64,000 nucleotides of DNA from Microbacterium pullorum (lineage in GTDB: Bacteria > Actinomycetota > Actinomycetes > Actinomycetales > Microbacteriaceae): assembly GCF_014836535.1 (NCBI RefSeq), contig NZ_JACSQP010000003.1, positions 382,966 to 446,965 of the forward strand, written 5' to 3'. This document shows positions 8,670 to 16,672 of this stretch, piece by piece. The stretch's first letter is position 1; each line of letters starts with the position of its first letter. The notes below the pieces were generated by a model, which saw only the letters and a program-made list of their open reading frames with translations, searched no databases and had not been told where the DNA came from. The translations under genes were made by a program, and so were the position numbers.

Positions 8670-9808
8670 GCGTCGCGCGGGTCGTCCACGACGTGCGCCT
8701 GGTCGACGCCGGCCGGGTGCACGATGCCGCCTGGGTCGCCTTCGACGGCGGCCGGGTCACCGCCGCGGGCCACGGCGACTCCTGGCGCGAGCTCGCCCCG
8801 CGCACGGCGCACGATGGTGGCGGCGCGTGGCTGACCCCCGGGTTCGTGGACATCCACGGCCACGGCGGGGCCGGCTGCGCGTTCGACGACGGCGACGAGG
8901 CGATCGCGACCGCGAGGGCCCTGCACCGCTCCCACGGGACCACGCGTGCGGTGCTGTCGCTCGTGACCGCCTCCGTCGACGACCTCGTCGCCCGCGTGGC
9001 GACGGTCGCGCGGCTGGCGCAGACGGATGCCACGATCCTCGGCTCCCACTTGGAGGGCCCGTTCCTCGACGTCGGCCACAAGGGGGCGCACACCGCGAGC
9101 CTGCTGCGCGCCCCCGACGCGGCATCCGTCGACCGGCTGCTGGCGGCCGCCGACGGCACGCTGCGCCAGGTGACACTGGCTCCCGAACTCCCCGGAGCGA
9201 TCGAGGCGGTCGGCCGGTTCGTCGCGGCGGGCGTCGCGGTGGCCGTCGGCCACACCGACGCCGACGCCGATGCCGCACGCCGCGCGTTCGACGCCGGCGC
9301 GACGATCCTGACCCATGCCTTCAACGGCATGCGTGGCATCCACCATCGCGCGCCCGGACCCGTCGCCGCCGCTATGCGGGACGAAAGGGTGACCCTCGAG
9401 CTCATCGCCGACGGCACGCACGTGCACCCCGACGTCATGCGGCTCGCGTTCGCCGCGGCGCCCGGGCGCATCGCGCTGATCACCGACGCGATGGCCGCGG
9501 CCGGCTCCGCCGACGGCGCCTACACGCTCGGCGGCCTGGCCGTGACGGTGACCGACGGGGTGGCGCGCCTCGACGACGGCGGCGCGATCGCCGGCTCCAC
9601 GCTCACGCAGGATGCCGCACTGCGGCTCGTCACCGCCGAGTGCGGGGTGGCGATCGCCGACGCGGTGGCGGCGCTCACAGCCGTGCCCGCGCGCGCGATC
9701 GGCGCCGCCGCGGGCTCGCTCGCCGTCGGCGCGACCGCCGACGCCGTGCTGCTGGATGCGGACCTGCGGGTGCGCGAGGTGTGGGTCGGCGGGGAGCCCA
9801 CGGCCTGA
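8666..9808 (+). CDS. nagA: N-acetylglucosamine-6-phosphate deacetylase NagA
   Basis: NagA removes acetate from GlcNAc-6-phosphate to give GlcN-6-phosphate, the substrate of NagB. The 380-residue amidohydrolase shows DIHGHGG (H64, H66), HLEGPFL (metal ligand E130), GHTDAD (H196), THAFNGM (H217) and the catalytic Asp 274 in LITDAMAAAG. The ATG at 8666 overlaps the hexosaminidase stop as ATGA, indicating coupling. Its partners nagB and a sugar kinase lie in the convergent operon 2 kb away. The pathway is therefore complete locally but split over two transcription units. Confidence 0.95.
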   Translation: MSVARVVHDVRLVDAGRVHDAAWVAFDGGRVTAAGHGDSWRELAPRTAHDGGGAWLTPGFVDIHGHGGAGCAFDDGDEAIATARALHRSHGTTRAVLSLVTASVDDLVARVATVARLAQTDATILGSHLEGPFLDVGHKGAHTASLLRAPDAASVDRLLAAADGTLRQVTLAPELPGAIEAVGRFVAAGVAVAVGHTDADADAARRAFDAGATILTHAFNGMRGIHHRAPGPVAAAMRDERVTLELIADGTHVHPDVMRLAFAAAPGRIALITDAMAAAGSADGAYTLGGLAVTVTDGVARLDDGGAIAGSTLTQDAALRLVTAECGVAIADAVAALTAVPARAIGAAAGSLAVGATADAVLLDADLRVREVWVGGEPTA

Positions 9809-9874
9809 CCCGTGGCGCCACGGCCTGACCCGCAGCGCCACGGCGCACGCCCGGGCCGCGCGTAGACTGGCGCC

Positions 9875-10273
9875 ATGTCCGATCTGCCCTCCGTGCGCCC
9901 CGCGCCCCCCGCCGAGCCGCAGCCCCAGCCGGGCATGCGCCCGGCGCTGAACGTGCTCGACGTGCTGTCGGTGCTGTGCGGCGTCTTCGCCTTCGGCACG
10001 CTGGCGTTCTGGGGCTTCGTTGCCTGGGACTGGCCGTGGAACCTCGTCGTCGGCATCGGCGCGCCGGTCGTCGCGATCCTGCTGTGGGCCCTGTTCGTGT
10101 CACCGCGCGCCGTGCTGGCGGTGCACCCATTCGTGCGCGCACTGGTCGAGCTGTTCGTGTATGCCGCCGCGACGATCGCCTGGTGGGCCCTCGGCTACGC
10201 CTGGGTCGGCCTCGGCTTCGCCGTCGTCGCCGTGACCGTCGGTGTGATCGTCGGACGCCGCCGCTTGGCATGA
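9875..10273 (+). CDS. YrdB/DUF2568-like small membrane protein
   Basis: This is a 132-residue protein with a Pro-rich N-terminus and about four hydrophobic segments (about 28-48, 54-72, 84-102 and 104-124), ending in a basic GRRRLA tail. The pattern with a central WNLVVGIGAPV and VSPRAV matches my recollection of the YrdB (DUF2568) family, whose function is unknown. Transcription probably begins at the start codon: TAGACT (9863-9868) is separated from the ATG by exactly 6 nt and no ribosome site is present. The downstream oxidoreductase overlaps it by 4 nt, so the two are co-expressed. Confidence 0.7.
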   Translation: MSDLPSVRPAPPAEPQPQPGMRPALNVLDVLSVLCGVFAFGTLAFWGFVAWDWPWNLVVGIGAPVVAILLWALFVSPRAVLAVHPFVRALVELFVYAAATIAWWALGYAWVGLGFAVVAVTVGVIVGRRRLA

Positions 10274-11679
10274 CCGAGCAGGCAGGTTCTGCGGCGTCAG
10301 CGACGACGTCGACCGCCGGGACCGACGTCGTCGCGCTGCTGCGCGCCGCGCTCGGCGGCCGCGTCGACACCTCCCCCGCCGCCCTCGACGACGCCCGCGC
10401 CGACGAGTCGGGCCACGCCTCGGCCGGCCGTCCGCTGGCCGTCGTGCGCGCGGCATCCGTCGCCGACGTGCAGGCGACGCTGCGCATCGCCACCGAGACC
10501 CGCACCCCCGTCGTCACGCGCGGCGCGGGCACGGGCCTCGCCGGCGGCGCCAACGCCGGGCCGGGTGAGATCGCACTGTCGGTGCGCGACATGGACCGCA
10601 TCGTCGAGGTGCGTCCCGACGATCTGCTCGCGGTGGTCGAACCCGGCATCCTCAACGCCCACCTCAACGCCGCCCTCGCCGCGGCGGGCGTGTGGTGGGC
10701 GCCGGACCCCGCCAGCCGCGAGATCTCCACCGTCGGCGGCAACATCGCCACCGGCGCCGGTGGGCTGCTGTGCGCGAAGTACGGGGTCGTCCGCGACGCG
10801 GTACTGGCCCTGGACGTCGTCCTCGCCGACGGCCGCCTGCTGCAGCTCGGCCACCGCAGCGTCAAGGGCGTGACGGGGCTCGACCTCACCGCCCTCATGA
10901 TCGGCTCCGAGGGCACCCTCGGCGTCATCGTCGGCGCGACCCTCAAACTGCGCCGGCTCGTACCGGGCACTGTGCAGACCCTCGCCGCGACCTTCTCCGA
11001 CGTGCGCGCCGCGGCGGCGGCCTCGGCCGCGGTCACCGCGAGCGGCATCCAGCCGGCGATCATGGAGCTGATGGATGCCACGTCGCTGGCGGCCGCGCAC
11101 CGGCTGCTGAGCCTGCCGGTCCCCACCCCGGGCGCCGCGCAGCTGACGATCCAGACCGATGGGCCGGCCGCGCACACCGAGGCCGAGGCGATCGCCGCCG
11201 TGCTCGCCGGCGCGGGCGGCACGGTCGTGCTCGCCGCCGACACCGCGGAAGGAGACCACCTCCTCGCCGTGCGCCGCGCCATGCACCCCGCCATGCAGAC
11301 GCTCGGGACGACCCTCATCGAGGACGTCTCGGTGCCACGCAGCGAGCTGGCGGCGATGTTCGACGAGATCGCGCGCATCGAACACGACTACGGCATGGTC
11401 ATCCCCACCGTCGCCCACGCCGGCGACGGCAACCTGCACCCGAACTTCGTCTTCACCGGCCCCGAGGTGCCGCCGCAGGTCTGGGACGCCGCCGACGAGC
11501 TGTTCCGTGCGGCGCTGCGCCTGGGCGGCACCCTCACCGGCGAGCACGGGATCGGTGTGCTCAAGCGGCGGTGGCTGGCCGACGAGCTGGGCGAGGACCA
11601 GTGGCGACTGCAGCGCGACATCGCGCGCGTGTTCGACCCGCTCGGCATCCTCAACCCCGGCAAGGTCTTCGCCGCCTGA
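10270..11679 (+). CDS. GlcD-type FAD-linked oxidase (glycolate oxidase/D-lactate dehydrogenase-like)
   Basis: This 469-residue FAD_binding_4 plus FAD-oxidase_C protein should oxidise a 2-hydroxy acid. The FAD-binding part includes VVTRGAGTGLAGGA and TVGGNIATGAGG (about 80-165). The C-terminal domain carries IPTVAHAGDGNLHPNF and GEHGIGVLKRRW, the metal- and substrate-site signatures of the GlcD/Dld group. It starts at an ATG overlapping the upstream membrane-protein stop (ATGA). No GlcE, GlcF or iron-sulfur partner is adjacent, so it likely works alone, and substrate (D-lactate, glycolate or another D-2-hydroxy acid) is open. A long GC hairpin follows the stop codon. Confidence 0.9.
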   Translation: MTEQAGSAASATTSTAGTDVVALLRAALGGRVDTSPAALDDARADESGHASAGRPLAVVRAASVADVQATLRIATETRTPVVTRGAGTGLAGGANAGPGEIALSVRDMDRIVEVRPDDLLAVVEPGILNAHLNAALAAAGVWWAPDPASREISTVGGNIATGAGGLLCAKYGVVRDAVLALDVVLADGRLLQLGHRSVKGVTGLDLTALMIGSEGTLGVIVGATLKLRRLVPGTVQTLAATFSDVRAAAAASAAVTASGIQPAIMELMDATSLAAAHRLLSLPVPTPGAAQLTIQTDGPAAHTEAEAIAAVLAGAGGTVVLAADTAEGDHLLAVRRAMHPAMQTLGTTLIEDVSVPRSELAAMFDEIARIEHDYGMVIPTVAHAGDGNLHPNFVFTGPEVPPQVWDAADELFRAALRLGGTLTGEHGIGVLKRRWLADELGEDQWRLQRDIARVFDPLGILNPGKVFAA

Positions 11680-11726
11680 CGCCGGGGCCGCGCGTCTGCA
11701 GTACGCGACGCGCCGCCGCCCCGGCG
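11680..11726. terminator. Bidirectional hairpin between the GlcD-like gene and nagB
   Basis: CGCCGGGGC (11680-11688) pairs perfectly with GCCCCGGCG (11718-11726). The loop contains a second GCGCGT/ACGCG pairing around CTGCAG. It fills the gap between two convergent stop codons and lacks a T-run, as is common for GC-rich actinobacterial terminators. Confidence 0.6.
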
Positions 11727-11738
11727 CTCAGCGCTCGG

Positions 11739-12518
11739 TCAGAGCCCCTGCCAGGCGGGCTTGTGCGCCCACGCGTAGCGGTAGTAGTCGGCGCGGGTCA
11801 GGCGCGACGCGGCGGCCTCGTCGACGACGACGGTCGTGTGCGGATGCAGCTGCACGGCGGAGCCCGGCAGCGACGCGCTCACCGGCCCCTCCACGGCGCC
11901 GGCGACGGCCTCGGCCTTGCCCTCGCCGAAGGCGAGGAGCACGAGGTGACGGGCGGCGAGGATCGTGCCGAGCCCCTGGGTGATGCAGTGCACCGGCACC
12001 TCGTCGGCGGAGTCGAAGAAGCGGGCGTTGTCGGCGATGGTCTGCTCGGTGAGGGTCTTCACGCGCGTGCGCGAAGCGAACGACGAGCCCGGCTCGTTGA
12101 AGCCGATGTGCCCGTCGGTGCCGATGCCCAGGATCTGCAGATCCACCCCGCCCGCCTCGGCGATGCGGCGCTCGTAGTCGGCGCCGGCGTGTGAGATGCC
12201 GTCGAGGGAGCCGTCGGGCACGTGCACGCGCTCGGGGTCGAGTCCGAGGGGTTCCACCACCTCGCGGAAGATGACGTTGCGGTAGCTCTCGGGATGCGCC
12301 GGGTCGATGCCGACGTACTCGTCCAGCGCGAACCCGCGCACCCGCGACAGGTCGACCTCGTCCCGCCGTGCCCGCAGCGCCTCGTACACCGGCAACGGGG
12401 TGGAGCCGGTGGCAAGGCCCAGCACGGCATCGGGCGTGCGACGCACGAGCGAGAGGATCTCCTCCGCGACAAGAGCCCCGGCCTCCGCCGGGGTGGGGAC
12501 GATGACGATTTCAGCCAT
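11739..12518 (-). CDS. nagB: Glucosamine-6-phosphate deaminase NagB
   Basis: NagB converts GlcN-6-phosphate to fructose-6-phosphate and ammonia. The 259-residue protein aligns with the E. coli active-site pattern: D66 in FALDEYVG, D135 and H137 in GIGTDGHIGFNEPGS, and E142. GLATGSTP (34-41) is the phosphate loop. The ATG at 12518 has a strong GAGGAGGT site about 8-9 nt upstream and overlaps the end of the sugar-kinase gene by 8 nt. It is the last gene of the regulator-importer-kinase-nagB operon, with its pathway partner nagA convergent. Nothing is unusual in length or motifs. Confidence 0.96.
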   Translation of the reverse strand: MAEIVIVPTPAEAGALVAEEILSLVRRTPDAVLGLATGSTPLPVYEALRARRDEVDLSRVRGFALDEYVGIDPAHPESYRNVIFREVVEPLGLDPERVHVPDGSLDGISHAGADYERRIAEAGGVDLQILGIGTDGHIGFNEPGSSFASRTRVKTLTEQTIADNARFFDSADEVPVHCITQGLGTILAARHLVLLAFGEGKAEAVAGAVEGPVSASLPGSAVQLHPHTTVVVDEAAASRLTRADYYRYAWAHKPAWQGL

Positions 12519-13422
12519 GGGTGTGTACCTCCTCGGGCGCGGATGCCGCGCCGACCAGTGCCGCGCCCAGAGCTGCGGCAGGGGAACCGGCCGGGAGCAG
12601 CGTGACTCTCTCATCCAACCGCAGTGAGCGCAGGAAATCAGACGCGCAGGCCCGGGAATTCAGTTCTTCGCGCACGGGTCCGGCGATCCGCTCGCCGAGC
12701 CCGGTGAGGCCGCCACCGAGGACGACCACGTCGACGTCGGTCGTGAGCACGAGCACCTGCGCCGCCGAGGCGACCGCCCGCACCGCGCCGGTGCGCAGCG
12801 ACGCGGCGTGGGGGTCGCCGGCATCCGCTGCGTCGAACAGGTCGCGCACCGGGAATTCGCCGGGTCGACCCCACCGATCGGCGAGGGCCGCGCCTCCGGC
12901 GAGCGCCTCGATGCAGCCGCGTTGGCCGCAGCGGCACTCCGGTCCCGCAGGGTCGATCGAGATGTGCCCGACCTCCCCGGCGGCGCCGCGTCCGCCCCGC
13001 CGGAGCCGGCCGTCCGAGACGATGCCGGCGGCGACCCCGGTGCCGAGGTTGAGGTAGGCGAGGGATCCGGCGCGTCCGCGGAGGGCGTCCGCGCCGAGGG
13101 CTGCCGCCTTCACGTCGTTCTCCACGGCCACGGGGGCGGCGACGACGGAGGCCAGGGCGGCGAGCAGATCGAGGTCGTCGATGCCGAGGTTGAGAGCGTG
13201 GGTGACCCGTCCGGCGTCGATCTGCCCGGGAATGCCCACGCCCACCGAGCGCACCGGGCCCGCCTCGTCCTGCAACGCGGCGACGGCGGCGGCGATGCCC
13301 GCCACGACGGCGTCGGCACCCCACCCGGTACGCGTGCGCACCTGGGCGACGATGCGGTCGTCGTCGTCCATCGCGACGCCGAGGGTCTTGGTGCCGCCGA
13401 CATCGAGTCCCACGCGCACCAT
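12511..13422 (-). CDS. ROK-family sugar kinase, probably N-acetylglucosamine kinase
   Basis: This 303-residue ROK kinase begins with the phosphate-binding DVGGTK. It carries ENDVKAAALGAD (sugar and catalytic region), LNLGTGVAAGI, and the ROK zinc motif CRCGQRGCIEA with GEVGH just before it. It lacks the N-terminal winged helix of ROK repressors, so it is an enzyme. Placement between the importer permease and nagB suggests it phosphorylates imported GlcNAc to GlcNAc-6-phosphate. Glucose or glucosamine cannot be ruled out from sequence. The ATG at 13422 shares one base with the permease stop (TGATG), so translation is coupled. Confidence 0.9.
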   Translation of the reverse strand: MVRVGLDVGGTKTLGVAMDDDDRIVAQVRTRTGWGADAVVAGIAAAVAALQDEAGPVRSVGVGIPGQIDAGRVTHALNLGIDDLDLLAALASVVAAPVAVENDVKAAALGADALRGRAGSLAYLNLGTGVAAGIVSDGRLRRGGRGAAGEVGHISIDPAGPECRCGQRGCIEALAGGAALADRWGRPGEFPVRDLFDAADAGDPHAASLRTGAVRAVASAAQVLVLTTDVDVVVLGGGLTGLGERIAGPVREELNSRACASDFLRSLRLDERVTLLPAGSPAAALGAALVGAASAPEEVHTHG

Positions 13423-14297
13423 CAGCCCTTGACCGCCCCGGAGACCATGCCGCCGGTCATCCGGCTCTGCACGATGAGGAAGAACACCACGACCGGCACC
13501 GCCACGAGGGTCGAGCCCGCCATGAGCTCGGCCCAGTTGATGCCGCCGTTGGGGTCGAGGAAGGTGCGCAGCCACACCGGCAGCGTCATCGCCTCGGGGC
13601 GGGGGTTGAGCACGAGGGCGAAGACGAACTCGTTCCACGCCTGGATGAAGCCGAACACCCCGGTGGCCACGAGGCCGGGGGCGAGCAGCGGGAAGGTGAT
13701 CTTCCAGAACGCCTGCGAGCGGCTGAGACCGTCGATCATGCCCGCCTCCTCGAGCTCGATCGGCACGCCGTTGACGAAGCCGCGGAGCGTCCAGATGGTG
13801 AAGGGAAGCACCGTGGCGATGTACACCAGCGACAGCCCGATGACGGTGTTCAGCAGCTGCCACCCGTCGACGAGACGGAACACGGAGATGATCATCGCCT
13901 CGGCCGGGATCATCTGGATGATGAGGATCGTGATGATGAACGGCGCGCGGCTGCGGAATCGGAACCTGGTGACGGCGAGGGCGGCGAGGAAAGCGAAGAC
14001 GAGGGCGACCACGACGGTCAGCAACGCCACCATGAGCGAGTTGCCCAGTGCCGGCAGGAACGGCGCACGGGCCGAATCCGAGACGACGCCGAGGTAGTTG
14101 TCGAGGGTGAAGTTGTCGGGCCAGAAGTGCAGCTCGCTCCCCCGCACCTGCCCGTTGGGCTGGAACGACGTGTTCACCATCCAGTAGACGGGGAACACCG
14201 AGGCGGCGAACACGACGAGGGCGGTCACCACCGTCAGCACCGAGCCGACCCGGCGTCCCACGCGCGACGGGCGGCGGACGGACATGGCGACGCTCAC
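13422..14297 (-). CDS. CUT1 sugar ABC transporter permease (MalG-type)
   Basis: This is a 291-residue inner-membrane subunit with six predicted helices. The cytoplasmic EAA loop reads EEAGMIDGLSRSQAFWKI and is the contact with the ATPase. I chose GTG at 14297, which overlaps the upstream permease stop (GTGA) and has AGGAGG 7 nt upstream. The internal ATG at 14285 is too far from that site. It is the partner of the MalF-type permease and lipoprotein in the same operon, followed by the ROK kinase and nagB. GlcNAc or chito-oligomers are the likely cargo. No ATPase gene is present nearby. Confidence 0.92.
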   Translation of the reverse strand: MSVAMSVRRPSRVGRRVGSVLTVVTALVVFAASVFPVYWMVNTSFQPNGQVRGSELHFWPDNFTLDNYLGVVSDSARAPFLPALGNSLMVALLTVVVALVFAFLAALAVTRFRFRSRAPFIITILIIQMIPAEAMIISVFRLVDGWQLLNTVIGLSLVYIATVLPFTIWTLRGFVNGVPIELEEAGMIDGLSRSQAFWKITFPLLAPGLVATGVFGFIQAWNEFVFALVLNPRPEAMTLPVWLRTFLDPNGGINWAELMAGSTLVAVPVVVFFLIVQSRMTGGMVSGAVKG

Positions 14298-15268
14298 AGC
14301 GATTCCTCCTTCACGCTCCGGCGCACGTAGGACGCCGAGAGCCCGACCAGCAGCAGTACGACGATCACCGAGATCGCCCCGCCCGCGCCGAAGTCGCCGG
14401 AGCCCAGCGAGACGCGGTAGATGTAGACCCCGAGCGTGTTGGTCTGCTCGGCGAGCCCGCCGATCGACTGCAGCGCGTAGATCTGGGTGAACACCCGCAG
14501 ATCCCAGATGACCTGCAGGATCGTCACGATCGCGAGGATCGGGCGGATGTAGGGCACGACCACGAGGAAGAAGCGCTTGAGCGCCCCTGCACCGTCCAGC
14601 TGAGCTGCTTCGAGCACTTCGTCGGGCACCTGGGTGAGACCGGCGTAGACGGTGAACGCGACGAACGGCACCGCGCCCCACACGATGATGATCGTGGCGA
14701 CGAAGAAGAAGCTGAGCGGCTCGATGAGCCAGGAGTGCCCCGCGTACTGCTCGAGCCCGAACGTGTTCACCAGCACGTTGTTGAGCACGCCGTACTGGGT
14801 GTCGAAGATCCAGCCCCACACGATCGTCGCCGACAGCGGCGGCATGGCCCACGCCAGCAGCAGTCCGACCGACACGACCGTGCGCAGCACCGCCCCGAGG
14901 CGCTTGAGCAGCAGTGCGACGAGGATGCCGAGCACCATCGTGATCACGACGCACACCGCCGCGAACATGAGCGATCGGCCCAGCACCTGCCAGAACTCCG
15001 GGTCGGTGAGGACGTCGAGGTAGTTGGCGAGGCCGACGAACTCGGGCGCGGCGCCGAAGACCTGCGCCCGACCGAACTCCTGCACCGACATGATGAGCAG
15101 CTGCAGCAGCGGCCAGCCCGTGATGACGGCCAGCACGATGAGGGCGGGGACGAGCAGTGCGTAGGGCGTGAAGCGGCCGCGGCGCCGCCCGCGGCGGGGC
15201 GGGCGCGGCTCGGGGGTGTCGCCGTCGGCGACGCCCGTCGGGGGGCCGAGCGTGCTCTGGGTGGTCAT
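14294..15268 (-). CDS. CUT1 sugar ABC transporter permease (MalF-type)
   Basis: This is a 324-residue permease with a hydrophilic, Arg/Pro-rich cytoplasmic N-terminus (1-33) and six membrane segments. Its EAA loop is LEAAQLDGAGALKRFFLVVVP. The ATG at 15268 has GAGGAG 5 nt upstream. It couples to the MalG-type gene by a 4-nt overlap. An 85-bp gap with a hairpin separates it from the lipoprotein gene, a common way to make more binding protein than permease. Confidence 0.92.
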   Translation of the reverse strand: MTTQSTLGPPTGVADGDTPEPRPPRRGRRRGRFTPYALLVPALIVLAVITGWPLLQLLIMSVQEFGRAQVFGAAPEFVGLANYLDVLTDPEFWQVLGRSLMFAAVCVVITMVLGILVALLLKRLGAVLRTVVSVGLLLAWAMPPLSATIVWGWIFDTQYGVLNNVLVNTFGLEQYAGHSWLIEPLSFFFVATIIIVWGAVPFVAFTVYAGLTQVPDEVLEAAQLDGAGALKRFFLVVVPYIRPILAIVTILQVIWDLRVFTQIYALQSIGGLAEQTNTLGVYIYRVSLGSGDFGAGGAISVIVVLLLVGLSASYVRRSVKEESL

Positions 15269-15312
15269 GGTGCTCCTCGGGGAAAGGGTGGGCCGCCGGG
15301 GGTGTTCGCCGC

Positions 15313-15346
15313 CGGCCCCGACATCACCGGGCGCGGCACGGGGCCG
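15313..15346 (-). promoter_or_regulatory. Intercistronic hairpin between binding-protein and permease genes
   Basis: CGGCCCCG and CGGGGCCG form an 8-bp perfect stem with an 18-nt loop just after the lipoprotein stop codon. It may protect the upstream message or partly stop transcription, giving excess solute-binding protein. This is inferred from position only. Confidence 0.4.
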
Positions 15347-15354
15347 CATCCGGG

Positions 15355-16590
15355 TCAGCCGTTGAGGATGTCCTCGATCTTGGTGTCGACCTCGGTCGCG
15401 AGCTCGGCGACGTCGCCGCCCTGGGAGATCTTCACGAAGAAGTCCTCCAGCACGCGGGAGGCCTCGACCTCCGCCCAGTTGGGCGAAGCCGGGGTCAGCT
15501 TGGCGTTGCCGGCGGCTTCGGTGAACGCCAGTGCCTCCGGGGTGTCGCCGAGGGTGGAGGCGAGCGACTTCTTCGCCGGGATGAGGCCGTTCTCGCCGTA
15601 GATCGTCTGGAACTCATCGCTCATGATGATCTCCAGCGCGCTCTTGGCGAGCTCGGGGTGGGCGGACTTCGCCGAGATGCCGATGTTGGAGCCACCGGCG
15701 AAGACCTGCGCGGCGCCGCCGTCGATGCCGGGGAGCGCGTAGACGAAGGGGGCGGCGGGAGCAGGGTCGGTCTCGCACTCGCTGGCCAGCCCCAGCGCCC
15801 AGTTGGGGGCGGAGAACTGGATCGCGGTGCCCTCGCAGTACGGCGTCCACGGCTCGGCGTTGTCGCCGTCCTTGGGGGCGGTGGAGGCCGTGGTCATGAG
15901 GTCCTGCACCTGCAGGAGACCGGCGACCGACTCCGCCGAGCTCAGCTGCGCGTCCCACTGGTCACCGTCGGCGACGGCGATCTCGCCGCCGTTCTCCCAG
16001 ATGAACGGGAGCGCGTTGTACCAGTCCTGACCGGCGAAGTAGATGCCGGAGTCACCGGGGTTGGCCGCCGCGAGCGCCTTCGCCTCGGCGATGTAGTCCT
16101 CCAGCGTCTCGGGGGCGGCGGAGACCAGCGCGGGGTCGGCGAAGACGACACGCGCGCCGGAGTACAGCGGCGGCGCGTAGAACGCACCGTCGTAGCTGCC
16201 TGCCTCCACGAAGCCGGGCAGCAGGTCGTCGCCGCCGAGGTCCTCGTAGATGTCCGAGATGTCCAGCAGCGCCCCGACCGAGGTGAAGGCGGGGGCCTGC
16301 GTGTTGCCGAATTCGACCAGGTCGGGACTGTCGGAGCTGGACAGGCTCGTGGTGAGCTTGTCGACCAGTCCGTCCCAGGACTGCTCCTCGATCACCAGGG
16401 TCGAACCGGGGTTCTCCTCGGCGAACGTGTCGGTGAGGTAGTCGCGGGCTTCCTGGGGCGTGTCGGTGCCGACCAGCCAGACACGGATCTCTGCACCTTC
16501 GGCTTCGTCGCCGCCGGTGCTGCCGCTGCAGCCGGTGAGTACGAGCGCCGCGGCGCCGAGGAGCGCAACGGCTCCAAGCGTCTTGTTCAT
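15355..16590 (-). CDS. Sugar ABC transporter substrate-binding lipoprotein
   Basis: This 411-residue extracellular solute-binding protein belongs to the family-1 group. The signal peptide ends in the lipobox VLTGC, with the lipid-modified Cys at 21. The mature part starts with a Gly/Glu/Asp linker and then IRVWLVGTDTPQEARDYL, typical of CUT1 sugar binders. The ATG at 16590 has GAAGGAAC upstream. It is first of the transporter genes after the ROK regulator. Neighbouring nagB and kinase suggest an amino-sugar ligand such as GlcNAc or a chito-oligomer, resembling NgcE or DasA in role; the exact ligand is an inference. Confidence 0.92.
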   Translation of the reverse strand: MNKTLGAVALLGAAALVLTGCSGSTGGDEAEGAEIRVWLVGTDTPQEARDYLTDTFAEENPGSTLVIEEQSWDGLVDKLTTSLSSSDSPDLVEFGNTQAPAFTSVGALLDISDIYEDLGGDDLLPGFVEAGSYDGAFYAPPLYSGARVVFADPALVSAAPETLEDYIAEAKALAAANPGDSGIYFAGQDWYNALPFIWENGGEIAVADGDQWDAQLSSAESVAGLLQVQDLMTTASTAPKDGDNAEPWTPYCEGTAIQFSAPNWALGLASECETDPAPAAPFVYALPGIDGGAAQVFAGGSNIGISAKSAHPELAKSALEIIMSDEFQTIYGENGLIPAKKSLASTLGDTPEALAFTEAAGNAKLTPASPNWAEVEASRVLEDFFVKISQGGDVAELATEVDTKIEDILNG

Positions 16591-16602
16591 GGTGTTCCTT
16601 CG

Positions 16603-16657
16603 TTCTCGTGGGTGGGTGTGGTTCTGGTGAGTGGTGTGGTTCTCGTGGGTGGGCCGG
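16603..16657. repeat. Three imperfect 18-19 bp tandem repeats before the binding-protein gene
   Basis: The units TTCTCGTGGGTGGGTGTGG, TTCTGGTGAGTGGTGTGG and TTCTCGTGGGTGGGCCGG lie head to tail between the ROK regulator stop and the lipoprotein start. They could be regulator half-sites, an mRNA processing region or simple slippage. No matching repeat was noticed elsewhere in the window. Confidence 0.6.
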
Positions 16658-16672
16658 GCGGCCCGGTGCAGA

